DNA from: an uncultured Clostridia bacterium
Lineage (GTDB): Bacteria; Bacillota; Clostridia; TANB77; CAG-508
Length of the DNA: 9,137 nt
Direction of reading: 5' to 3'
Assembly: GCA_944386335.1 (NCBI GenBank)
Contig: CALXAQ010000128.1
Coordinates: 1-9,137 of the forward strand
Shown: one piece after another, positions 1-5,865 of the stretch
How positions within the stretch are numbered: position 1 is the stretch's first letter
Layout of the letters: every line of letters starts with the position of its first letter
Program-made: the position numbers and the translations under genes
The notes under the pieces: generated by a model
Told to the model about the DNA's origin: nothing
The model's database searches: none
The model's input: the letters and a program-made list of their open reading frames with translations, nothing else

Positions 1-190
1 TTACTTTGTATTCTAGTATTGTAAGAGTAATAGGATATGTAATCAGATATTCAGTGGGTTCTATAACTTGTAAATTGGTGTGTAGTAGATTTTTAACCTT
101 ACCGTTTTTAATTTTGTATTTATAATCTTTAATAGTTTCAAGTATTTCAGTATTCGGCTTTAAAGTCTGAATGGTCTTAAATTCAAGCAT
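1..190 (-). CDS. Hypothetical protein, 5' part only (C-terminus lies outside the window)
   Basis: Read on the minus strand, an ATG at 190-188 opens a frame of 63 codons with no stop before the window edge. The start is well supported: AGGAAGGAGGA, a near-perfect ribosome binding site, lies about eight bases upstream (plus-strand 197-208). The product begins MLEFKTIQTLKPN and is rich in Lys, Ile, Thr and Leu. The visible part has no signal peptide, no membrane segment and no motif I can name, so no function is proposed. It sits downstream of the tRNA-Thr on the same strand, with a likely terminator and a possible promoter between them, so it is probably a separate transcription unit. Position next to a tRNA 3' end is compatible with a mobile-element gene, but nothing in these 63 residues shows that. 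The strong ribosome site makes a real gene likely; identity is unknown. Confidence 0.6.
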   Translation of the reverse strand, partial: MLEFKTIQTLKPNTEILETIKDYKYKIKNGKVKNLLHTNLQVIEPTEYLITYPITLTILEYKV

Positions 191-220
191 AAAAAATGTC
201 CTCCTTCCTAGAAAGAGAAC

Positions 221-226
221 ATTATA
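221..226 (-). promoter_or_regulatory. Possible -10 box for the minus-strand hypothetical gene
   Basis: The minus strand reads TATAAT exactly here, 30 bases upstream of the ATG of the hypothetical gene. At 16-17 bases further upstream there is only AGTTTT-like sequence, a poor -35 that falls in the T-tract of the terminator behind the tRNA. The call rests on the perfect -10 hexamer and its position; in such AT-rich DNA a chance match is quite possible. Confidence 0.35.
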
Positions 227-236
227 GTTTCATATA

Positions 237-273
237 TAAAATAAAACTTACGAATCTTTTACAGTCCGCAAGT
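237..273 (-). terminator. Probable intrinsic terminator after tRNA-Thr
   Basis: On the minus strand, 11 bases past the CCA end of the tRNA, ACTTGCGGA (273-265) can pair with TTCGTAAGT (254-246). This gives nine pairs, two of them G-U, around a ten-base loop. The stem is followed by TTTTATTTT. The stem is not GC-rich, so strength is uncertain, but placement and tail fit a tRNA transcript end. The right arm contains a ten-base copy of the tRNA anticodon-loop sequence (see findings). Confidence 0.55.
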
Positions 274-283
274 TGTATTCAAA

Positions 284-359
284 TGGAGCTATTGGGCAGA
301 ATCGAACTGCCGACCTACAGGTTACGAATCTGTTGCTCTACCAACTGAGCTACAATAGC
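284..359 (-). tRNA. tRNA-Thr, anticodon CGT, CCA encoded
   Basis: A complete 76-base cloverleaf folds on the minus strand. The acceptor stem GCTATTG pairs perfectly with CAATAGC, the discriminator base is T, and CCA is encoded at 286-284. The D arm is GCTC/GAGC with loop AGTTGGTA, and the T arm is GGCAG/CTGCC with loop TTCGATT. The conserved T8, A14, G18G19, T54T55C56 and the G15-C48 Levitt pair are present. The anticodon loop TTCGTAA puts CGT at positions 34-36 (plus-strand 326-324), which reads ACG threonine codons. The anticodon stem ACAGA/CCTGT has four good pairs and an A31-C39 mismatch next to the loop. No strong promoter is visible upstream; TAAAAT (minus strand, 384-379) is a weak -10 candidate. 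Confidence in the identity is high. Confidence 0.95.
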
Positions 360-399
360 ATAAAGCATAACAATTATTATTTTAACATAAGCATTAAAA

Positions 400-443
400 A
401 AATTCTACTATTTTTTAAAAAAATTTTGAAAATAGTGGAATTT
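400..443. repeat. Long imperfect inverted repeat in the tRNA/ftsY divergent region
   Basis: AAATTCTACTATTTT (400-414) and AAAATAGTGGAATTT (429-443) are reverse complements except for one position, which would be a G-U pair in RNA. The 15-bp stem encloses a 14-base A/T loop. It lies between the minus-strand tRNA and the plus-strand ftsY, so it is not the terminator of any gene visible here. Its right arm overlaps a possible -35 box (426-431). It could be an operator, a transcript-start hairpin or a relic. AT-rich DNA produces short palindromes by chance, but 14 of 15 canonical pairs is longer than expected. Confidence 0.6.
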
Positions 444-453
444 ATGTTATAGT
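426..453 (+). promoter_or_regulatory. Possible distal ftsY promoter
   Basis: TTGAAA (426-431), a 16-base spacer and TATAGT (448-453) form a plausible sigma-A promoter about 105 bases upstream of the ftsY start. The -35 sits in the right arm of the inverted repeat at 400-443. It is weaker than the proximal promoter at 500-527 and may be fortuitous. Confidence 0.35.
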
Positions 454-499
454 ATATAGAAATATAAGGAATAAGTAGTATATTTATAAAGTGAAAAAC

Positions 500-527
500 T
501 TGAAAAATTTGAAAAATAGTATATAAT
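500..527 (+). promoter_or_regulatory. Proximal ftsY promoter
   Basis: TTGAAA (500-505), a 16-base spacer and a perfect TATAAT (522-527) lie 32 bases upstream of the ftsY start codon. Hexamers, spacing and short leader all fit a housekeeping promoter for ftsY and the UPF0182 gene behind it. Confidence 0.65.
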
Positions 528-559
528 AGAAGAGGTAAAAAATCGACAAGGAGGAGCCC

Positions 560-1456
560 ATGGGATTTTTTGAAAAATTAAAATTAGGATTAGGTAAAAC
601 GAAAACATCATTTAATAGTATTTTTAGTGGTTTTCGTAAAGTAGATGAAGAGTTACTAGAAGAATTAGAAGAAGTTTTAATTATGTCAGATGTAGGAATG
701 GAGACTTCTACTAAAATTATGGAAGTATTAAAAAAGAGAATCAAAAAAGAAAATTTACAAGAAGAGGAAGCAGTAAAACAAGTGTTAAAAGAAGAGATAC
801 AAGCAATATTAGATAAAGAAGATAGCAGTCTAAAATTGGAAACTGTACCATCTGTTATATTAATAGTAGGAGTAAATGGGGTAGGAAAAACTACTTCTAT
901 TGGAAAAATTGCTAATCGTTTAAGAAAAGATGGAAAGAGAGTAGTAGTAGCAGCGGCAGATACTTTTAGAGCAGCAGCAGTAGAACAACTAGAAGTTTGG
1001 GCAGATAGAGCAGGAGCTACCATTGTAAAAAGAGAAGAGGGAACAGATCCAGCTTCTGTTGTTTATGAGGCAATTGCTGAAGTGAAAGAACAAAATGCCG
1101 ATGTGTTAATTTGCGATACAGCAGGAAGACTGCATAATAAAAAATATTTAATGGATGAACTTGCAAAAATAAAAAAAGTAATTGACAAAGAAATGCCAGA
1201 AGCAAGTAAAGAAATTTTGATGGTGTTAGATGCTACTACTGGTCAAAATGCGATTGCACAGGTAAAAGCGTTTAAAGAGACAGTAGACATTACAGGCCTT
1301 ATATTAACAAAATTAGATGGAACTGCAAAAGGTGGTGTAGTAATTGGAATTGTAGAAGAAAATCATATGCCAATTAAATTTATTGGAGTGGGCGAACAAA
1401 TTGATGATATGGAGGTATTTTCTGGTAAAGAGTTTGTAGATGCATTAATAGATTAG
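560..1456 (+). CDS. ftsY: Signal recognition particle receptor FtsY
   Basis: FtsY is the membrane-associated SRP-type GTPase that docks SRP-bound ribosomes for co-translational insertion of membrane proteins at SecYEG. The 298 residues show an N-terminal helical N domain (about 1-90) and a G domain with all expected motifs: P-loop GVNGVGKTT (104-112), DTFRAAA (134-140), DTAGR (186-190), TKLDGTAKGG (250-259) and GVGEQIDD (276-283). There is no Met-rich M domain, which separates it from Ffh. The acidic A domain of the E. coli protein is absent, as is usual in Firmicutes; the amphipathic MGFFEKLKLG start probably contacts the membrane. The ATG follows AAGGAGGAG (548-556), an excellent ribosome site. 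In many Firmicutes ftsY lies directly behind smc; here it starts its own transcript next to a tRNA and is followed after 21 bases by a UPF0182 gene. Confidence 0.97.
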   Translation: MGFFEKLKLGLGKTKTSFNSIFSGFRKVDEELLEELEEVLIMSDVGMETSTKIMEVLKKRIKKENLQEEEAVKQVLKEEIQAILDKEDSSLKLETVPSVILIVGVNGVGKTTSIGKIANRLRKDGKRVVVAAADTFRAAAVEQLEVWADRAGATIVKREEGTDPASVVYEAIAEVKEQNADVLICDTAGRLHNKKYLMDELAKIKKVIDKEMPEASKEILMVLDATTGQNAIAQVKAFKETVDITGLILTKLDGTAKGGVVIGIVEENHMPIKFIGVGEQIDDMEVFSGKEFVDALID

Positions 1457-1477
1457 AAGAAAGGAGAGTATTTTCCC

Positions 1478-4444
1478 ATGAGCAAAAAAGAAGAGAAAAA
1501 TACAAAAGAAACTAATCAAGTAGTAGAAAAGCAAGAAAAAGAAATAGAACAAAAGACAATGAGAGAAGAACAAAACAAGATAAAAGAAGAATTAAAACAA
1601 CAAACTCAAAAAGTAGATAAAGAAAAAAATCAAAAAAAGAAAAGGATATGGATTGTAGTATTTTTTGCTATATTAACAGCCATAGTGGCGTATGTAATGC
1701 TAAGGGGAACTTATTTAGAAACGTTAGAAATAGGAGAAGTATATATCAATTCGTTTTGGCAGAATGTAAGATATATGGTAATTACCTTAGTTATTAATTT
1801 TGGACTCATTTATTTACTAGTTTATATGACTAATCTTAAAATAAAAAAAGGGTTAAAGGCTTTTTTTGACCAAGAACATAAAGAAATGCCAAAATTACTA
1901 AATAAGTCTATTGCTTTTATTGTAGCGGTATTAATTAGTGCTTTTACTTCTGGGATGATAAAGGAAAAAGCAGCATTATGTTTTAATGCAGCACAATTCG
2001 GAGTGAGTGATCCTATTTTTGGAATAGACATTGGCTATTTTGTATTTCAAAAACCGTTTATTCAATTAATTTTAATGTATGCTATGATAGCTGTGGTGGC
2101 TTTAGCAATTTATACAGTTGTATATTATATTATTACATTTAATATGTTTTTTGATGGTGTGGATAGAAAAACATTGAAAAATAGCAAGTTAATCACACAA
2201 ATTACTAATAGTATTATGGTCCTTGCAATATTGCTAGCAGGATATATCTTTTTTCAATCACAAGATATAGGAACAGAGAAATTTCTGACATTACATGATG
2301 GAGAATCTAGTTATTCTTTATATGGGGCAGGTTTTGCAGACGTTACTATTAAATTATGGGGTTATCGTTTATTAAGTTTAGTGTTAATCTTTTGCGTTTA
2401 TAGAGGAATAAAAGCTTTTAAAGAAGGAAAAACAAAAAAATTAATCATCTCCATCACAGCAATACCTTGTTATTTAGTAGCATTATTTACCATATTGGTT
2501 ATATTTAAAGCTATATTCATTAATCCAAATGAATTAGATAAAGAAAAAGATTATATTGCACAAAATATAAGATCTACTAAAGAGGCATATGGTGTGGATA
2601 TAGAAGAAGTCTCTTTGAGTGAGGTAGAAACTATTACTTCAGAAGTAATTAATGATGCAGATGAAGTAGTGGGAAATATTGCTATTGTGAGCGGAGATAT
2701 CGTTTTAAGAGAGTTAAATAATGGGCAAACAGCAAAAGGGTATTATACTTATCGAAATACAAGTATAGCAAAATATAAAATAGATGGGGAGGATACCTTA
2801 GTATATATTTCTCCACGAGAAATTGTAAGTAGTAGTGGAACTTATAATAATAAGACTTATGAGTATACACATGGTTATAGTACTATTATTACATCTGCTA
2901 CAGATACAAAAGACACAGGAAACTTAAATCATATACAAAAAGGATTTAATGAGCAAGATGAGGCTATTACCATTACACAGCCACGAATTTATTTTGGATT
3001 AGAAACAAATGATACAGTAGTAACTAACTGTAGGGATAAAAACGAATTTGATTATCCTGTTTTAGATTCGCAAAGTGCAGAAAATGCAGAAAATAATTAT
3101 GATGGAGAAGCAGGATTAACCTTAAATTTTATAGATAGAATGATACTTGCCATTAAAGAAGGAGATTTAAAACTTGCTTTTTCAGGAGATATTACCAATG
3201 AGAGCAAAATCTTGACAAATCGTAATATTATAGAAAGAGCAAAAGTAGTAATGCCTTATTTAAAATATGATGAATCACCTTATTTGGTAGTAACAGAGGA
3301 AGGAAAATTAGTATGGGTACTAGATGCTTATACAACATCTAATAGCTATCCTTATTCTCAAAAAACAACATTGCAAGAAACAGCAACTAGTAAAGTAGAA
3401 TTAAATTATATCAGAAACTCTGTAAAAGTATTAATAGATGCTTATGATGGAACTACCACATTTTATATTACTGATCGTTCTGACCCAATTGCAATGGCTT
3501 ACAGAAATGCTTATCCAGATTTATTTGTAGATTTAGAAGAAAATATACCAGCGGATATAGCAGAACATTTTGTTTATCCTGAATATTTGTATCATATTCA
3601 GGCAGATATTATAGCAAGGTATCATAATATTCAACCAGATGTTTTATACCGTGGAGACGATATATGGGAGATAGCAACACACAATACAGGAAGAGTTTTA
3701 ACAAAAACAGGAACGGATATGGAGCCATATTACACTATGGTAAAGACAATAGATAATGAAGAAGAACAATTAGGCTTGGTACTTCCTTATACACCATATA
3801 ATAAACAAAATTTAATTTCTTATTTAGTGGGAACTTATGATAATAGTGGTAGCGGAAAATTAACTATTTATAAATATCAGGCAGATACTAATATTTTGGG
3901 TCCAATGCAACTAGATACACAAGTAGAACAAGATGAAACTATTGCAAAAGAAATAGAAAGTCTTAATGTAAGTGGTACAAAAATTACAAAAAATATGATT
4001 ATTGTTCCAATTAACAATACACTTTTATATGTAGAACCAATTTATCAGCAATATATTAATGAAGCAGATGCTTTGCCAGTCCTAAAAAAAGTAGTAGTAG
4101 CATCTGGCAATAAAGTAGCTATAGGAGATAACTTACAGCAAGCTCTTAGTAGATTAGTTTCTCAATATGCAGTAGATATAGAAGTGGAGAATACAGACAG
4201 TATAGAAGATTTAATAGATACTTTAATAAAAGCAAATGGAAATTTAAATACTTCTTTAAATAGTAGTGATTGGGAGATGATAGGAAAGGATATTCAAAAA
4301 TTGCAAGATTTGATTGACAAACTAGAAGTATTAGTAGAAGAGGAAAAGCAAAATAGAAATGAAATAGTAAATCAAATGAACACAACAACTGTAAATGAAA
4401 CAAGGAATATTCTGGATAATGCTATTGTAAATGAAATACCATAA
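1478..4444 (+). CDS. UPF0182 family multi-pass membrane protein
   Basis: The 988-residue protein has the size and layout of the UPF0182 (COG1615) family, whose molecular function is unknown. Residues 1-55 are a very charged Lys/Glu/Gln-rich cytosolic tail. About seven membrane segments follow (near 57-75, 96-117, 144-160, 192-219, 244-260, 292-309 and 322-348), then a large C-terminal region of about 640 residues, probably on the outside. Family hallmarks I recognise are DPIFGIDIGYFVF (178-190), GAGFADVT after TM5, RSDPIAMAY followed by a YPEYLYHIQ-like stretch, and GPMQLDTQVEQD followed by IIVPINNTLLYVEPIYQQ near the C-terminus. The end is acidic and Asn-rich. The ATG follows AAGGAG (1461-1466). 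The gene is only 21 bases behind ftsY without a terminator, so the two are probably co-transcribed. The reading frame is intact and of normal length. Confidence 0.92.
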   Translation: MSKKEEKNTKETNQVVEKQEKEIEQKTMREEQNKIKEELKQQTQKVDKEKNQKKKRIWIVVFFAILTAIVAYVMLRGTYLETLEIGEVYINSFWQNVRYMVITLVINFGLIYLLVYMTNLKIKKGLKAFFDQEHKEMPKLLNKSIAFIVAVLISAFTSGMIKEKAALCFNAAQFGVSDPIFGIDIGYFVFQKPFIQLILMYAMIAVVALAIYTVVYYIITFNMFFDGVDRKTLKNSKLITQITNSIMVLAILLAGYIFFQSQDIGTEKFLTLHDGESSYSLYGAGFADVTIKLWGYRLLSLVLIFCVYRGIKAFKEGKTKKLIISITAIPCYLVALFTILVIFKAIFINPNELDKEKDYIAQNIRSTKEAYGVDIEEVSLSEVETITSEVINDADEVVGNIAIVSGDIVLRELNNGQTAKGYYTYRNTSIAKYKIDGEDTLVYISPREIVSSSGTYNNKTYEYTHGYSTIITSATDTKDTGNLNHIQKGFNEQDEAITITQPRIYFGLETNDTVVTNCRDKNEFDYPVLDSQSAENAENNYDGEAGLTLNFIDRMILAIKEGDLKLAFSGDITNESKILTNRNIIERAKVVMPYLKYDESPYLVVTEEGKLVWVLDAYTTSNSYPYSQKTTLQETATSKVELNYIRNSVKVLIDAYDGTTTFYITDRSDPIAMAYRNAYPDLFVDLEENIPADIAEHFVYPEYLYHIQADIIARYHNIQPDVLYRGDDIWEIATHNTGRVLTKTGTDMEPYYTMVKTIDNEEEQLGLVLPYTPYNKQNLISYLVGTYDNSGSGKLTIYKYQADTNILGPMQLDTQVEQDETIAKEIESLNVSGTKITKNMIIVPINNTLLYVEPIYQQYINEADALPVLKKVVVASGNKVAIGDNLQQALSRLVSQYAVDIEVENTDSIEDLIDTLIKANGNLNTSLNSSDWEMIGKDIQKLQDLIDKLEVLVEEEKQNRNEIVNQMNTTTVNETRNILDNAIVNEIP

Positions 4445-4460
4445 AAAGAGAATAAAAAAA

Positions 4461-4497
4461 AGAAAAAAAACCACCCTAAAAATGGGTGGTTCATTTT
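4461..4497. terminator. Hairpin terminator, probably bidirectional
   Basis: AACCACCC (4469-4476) pairs perfectly with GGGTGGTT (4484-4491) around a seven-base loop, directly after the UPF0182 stop. On the plus strand the tail is only CATTTTA. On the minus strand the stem is followed by eight T then CTTTTTTT, a textbook terminator. The plus-strand tail may let some transcription read on into the next small gene, for which no separate promoter is evident. Confidence 0.75.
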
Positions 4498-4536
4498 ATG
4501 AAAAAGAAGAATAAAAAAAGTATAGAAGGAATAAAT

Positions 4537-4893
4537 ATGCAAAGAGAAACAAGAAAAACAGAAAGAGTCTTACGAAAAAGTAAATTAAAATATTCGTTAA
4601 GAATAGCAAAAAAGAAACAACTTAATATCCATTTTTTACAAAAACAGATAGAAAATTTGAATAAAGCACTTGCTGAAAGTAATATAAGAGAATTTGCAGA
4701 ATTGTTGGGAAATTCTAAAAAAATATTGTGGAAAAATTTAATAGCAGGTATTTTTAGAGGGATTGGAATTGGTATAGGAGTAACAGTTATTACAGCAATC
4801 TTAATCATCTTGTTGCAAAAAATTGTTACATTAAATATTCCAGTCATTCGGAGAATATATAGCAGATATCGTAGAGATTGTGCAAAAAAGTAG
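4537..4893 (+). CDS. DUF5665-like small membrane protein, C-terminus apparently frameshifted
   Basis: The 118-residue product has a very basic N-terminus (about 1-30), a short helical region containing LLGNSKKILWKNLIAG (56-71) and one glycine-rich membrane segment (about 70-95). This order matches my memory of DUF5665, a Firmicute family of unknown function. I chose the ATG at 4537 because GAAGGA (4525-4530) precedes it at six bases; the in-frame ATG at 4498 and GTG at 4486 lie in or beside the terminator hairpin and lack a ribosome site. The last 14 codons read RRIYSRYRRDCAKK, unlike the family. If C4849 is skipped, the DNA reads GEYIADIVEIVQKSR and stops at 4895-4897, which is what a DUF5665 end should look like. 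This suggests a one-base insertion or a sequence error near 4849. No clear promoter lies between the UPF0182 gene and this one. Confidence 0.75.
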   Translation: MQRETRKTERVLRKSKLKYSLRIAKKKQLNIHFLQKQIENLNKALAESNIREFAELLGNSKKILWKNLIAGIFRGIGIGIGVTVITAILIILLQKIVTLNIPVIRRIYSRYRRDCAKK

Positions 4894-4919
4894 ATAGAAA
4901 TGGTATTTTTAAGTTTTAC

Positions 4920-4948
4920 TTGCTTTTTTTAAAGACACAGTATATAAT
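4920..4948 (+). promoter_or_regulatory. pgsA promoter
   Basis: TTGCTT (4920-4925), a 17-base spacer and a perfect TATAAT (4943-4948) lie 29 bases upstream of the pgsA start. The ideal spacing and the short leader with AGGAGG make this a convincing sigma-A promoter, so pgsA need not depend on the upstream genes. Confidence 0.7.
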
Positions 4949-4977
4949 AACAAAAAATGTAGGAGGTATAGAATTAA

Positions 4978-5574
4978 ATGAATTTACCAAATAAGTTAAC
5001 GATTTTTAGGATTTTATTAGTACCTATTATGATTATTATTCCCTTTTTTCACATACCAGGAGAATGGGGAGGAGTTCCTATTACTTTTTGGATAATAGAT
5101 GCTATTTTTGTACTTGCTTCTATTACAGATAAATTAGATGGTTATTTGGCACGTTCTAGAAATCAAGTAACAAATTTTGGTAAGTTTTTAGATCCTATTG
5201 CAGATAAAATTTTAGTGATTGCTGCTATGATTATGTTGGTAGAAATGGGGAAACTACCCGCATGGATACCTTGTATTGTAGTATTTAGAGAGTTTGTAGT
5301 TTCAGGATATCGCTTAATTGCAGTAGAAAGTGGAGGAAAAGTAGTTGCAGCAAGTATATGGGGAAAGCTAAAAACAGTAACGCAAATGCTAGCTATTATA
5401 GTAGCATTTGTTGATGTACATAAGTTTGGGGCAATCTTTACAGAGAGTTTAGCAGGAGAAACTTATATTTTGAACTTATTAACTACAGGATTAATGCTTA
5501 TTTCTGTAATAGCTACCATTTTCTCAGGTTGGGATTATATTAAGAATGGAAAAGATTTATTAAAAAATAAATGA
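4978..5574 (+). CDS. pgsA: CDP-diacylglycerol-glycerol-3-phosphate 3-phosphatidyltransferase
   Basis: PgsA transfers the phosphatidyl group from CDP-diacylglycerol to glycerol-3-phosphate, the committed step to phosphatidylglycerol and cardiolipin in the cytoplasmic membrane. The 198 residues are full length for the family and start with the typical MNLPNKLTIFRI. The CDP-alcohol phosphotransferase signature D-x2-D-G-x2-A-R-x8-G-x3-D-x3-D is complete: D51, D54, G55, A58, R59, G68, D72 and D76, with the aspartates binding the metal and CDP. About six membrane helices are expected; hydrophobic stretches are clear near 9-25, 35-50, 77-90, 95-112, 134-146 and 165-183. The ATG follows AGGAGG (4961-4966) at eleven bases. 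The gene has its own promoter and ends in two hairpins, so it looks monocistronic. In many Firmicutes pgsA lies near recA or rimO; that context is not seen here. Confidence 0.95.
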   Translation: MNLPNKLTIFRILLVPIMIIIPFFHIPGEWGGVPITFWIIDAIFVLASITDKLDGYLARSRNQVTNFGKFLDPIADKILVIAAMIMLVEMGKLPAWIPCIVVFREFVVSGYRLIAVESGGKVVAASIWGKLKTVTQMLAIIVAFVDVHKFGAIFTESLAGETYILNLLTTGLMLISVIATIFSGWDYIKNGKDLLKNK

Positions 5575-5598
5575 ACTTTAGGAACATTCTTTAAAGTT
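5574..5598 (+). repeat. Weak hairpin overlapping the pgsA stop codon
   Basis: AACTTTAGG (5574-5582) can pair with TTTAAAGTT (5590-5598), nine pairs including two G-U, around loop AACATTC. The left arm begins at the last base of the pgsA stop codon. No T-run follows, so it is unlikely to terminate alone, and a proper terminator stands 35 bases downstream. Its core (5577-5595) is nearly identical to the core of the terminator at 7243-7280. Confidence 0.5.
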
Positions 5599-5632
5599 TA
5601 TAAAAAAGAATAGAAAGAAATGAGAGAATTTT

Positions 5633-5670
5633 AAATCTGGTTCTAATAAGACGAACTAGATTTTTTATTT
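5633..5670 (+). terminator. pgsA terminator
   Basis: AAATCTGGTTC (5633-5643) pairs with GAACTAGATTT (5653-5663), eleven pairs with one G-U, around a nine-base loop. The run TTTATTT follows (5664-5670). It is in the right place to end the pgsA transcript. Confidence 0.8.
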
Positions 5671-5707
5671 AATAGAAAGTTTCTCAGAAAATCTTATTAA
5701 ATAAAAA
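5662..5707. repeat. AT-only inverted repeat downstream of pgsA
   Basis: TTTTTATTTAATA (5662-5674) and TATTAAATAAAAA (5695-5707) are perfect 13-base reverse complements 20 bases apart. The left copy overlaps the T-tail of the pgsA terminator. It may help termination from the right, but the arms are pure A/T and could be coincidental in this composition. Confidence 0.45.
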
Positions 5708-5736
5708 TAATATTAAATCATAAAATAAAAAAATGC

Positions 5737-5765
5737 TTGAAAAGGAAATACTAGTATGATATTAT
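5737..5765 (+). promoter_or_regulatory. Probable promoter of the DUF285 surface protein gene
   Basis: TTGAAA (5737-5742), a 17-base spacer and TATTAT (5760-5765) give good hexamers and ideal spacing. The start codon is 100 bases downstream, so the transcript would carry a leader of about 90 bases that includes the perfect AT hairpin at 5782-5812. A consensus TATAAT at 5809-5814 lacks a recognisable -35 and is a weaker alternative. Confidence 0.5.
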
Positions 5766-5781
5766 GAAAATTAATAATTAC

Positions 5782-5812
5782 TATACTATATTTTATCTAA
5801 AAATATAGTATA
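5782..5812 (+). promoter_or_regulatory. Perfect AT-rich hairpin in the leader of the surface protein gene
   Basis: TATACTATATTTT (5782-5794) and AAAATATAGTATA (5800-5812) are exact reverse complements over 13 bases with a five-base loop ATCTA. There is no T-run behind it and it lies 53 bases upstream of the start codon, so it is not an ordinary terminator. It may be a protein-binding palindrome or an mRNA-stabilising leader stem. Its right arm contains the start of a perfect TATAAT (5809-5814). Confidence 0.5.
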
Positions 5813-5865
5813 ATAAGCTAATGAAAAAAATAATACAATAAAAGGAAAAAGGAGGAAAAAGAAAA

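Noticed and set aside
484..1205. Two minus-strand open frames opposite ftsY
   Set aside because: They are antisense to a highly conserved gene, lack ribosome sites, and have low-complexity Ser/Phe/Leu-rich translations expected from the complement of an AT-rich coding region.
4486..4536. N-terminal extension of the DUF5665-like protein from GTG 4486 or ATG 4498
   Set aside because: The GTG is within the terminator stem and neither start has a ribosome site, whereas ATG 4537 does. ATG 4498 cannot be fully excluded.
1822..4847. Minus-strand open frames opposite the UPF0182 and DUF5665-like genes
   Set aside because: They are shadows of well-supported plus-strand genes, with Leu/Tyr/Phe-rich translations and no recognisable domains.
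4898..4935. Terminator for the DUF5665-like gene at the T-run 4924-4930
   Set aside because: Only a weak five-base stem with a long loop can be drawn; the T-run is better explained as part of the pgsA promoter spacer.
5766..5865. Riboswitch in the surface protein leader
   Set aside because: The leader holds only a simple AT hairpin; I see no conserved riboswitch or T-box core elements and no paired terminator.
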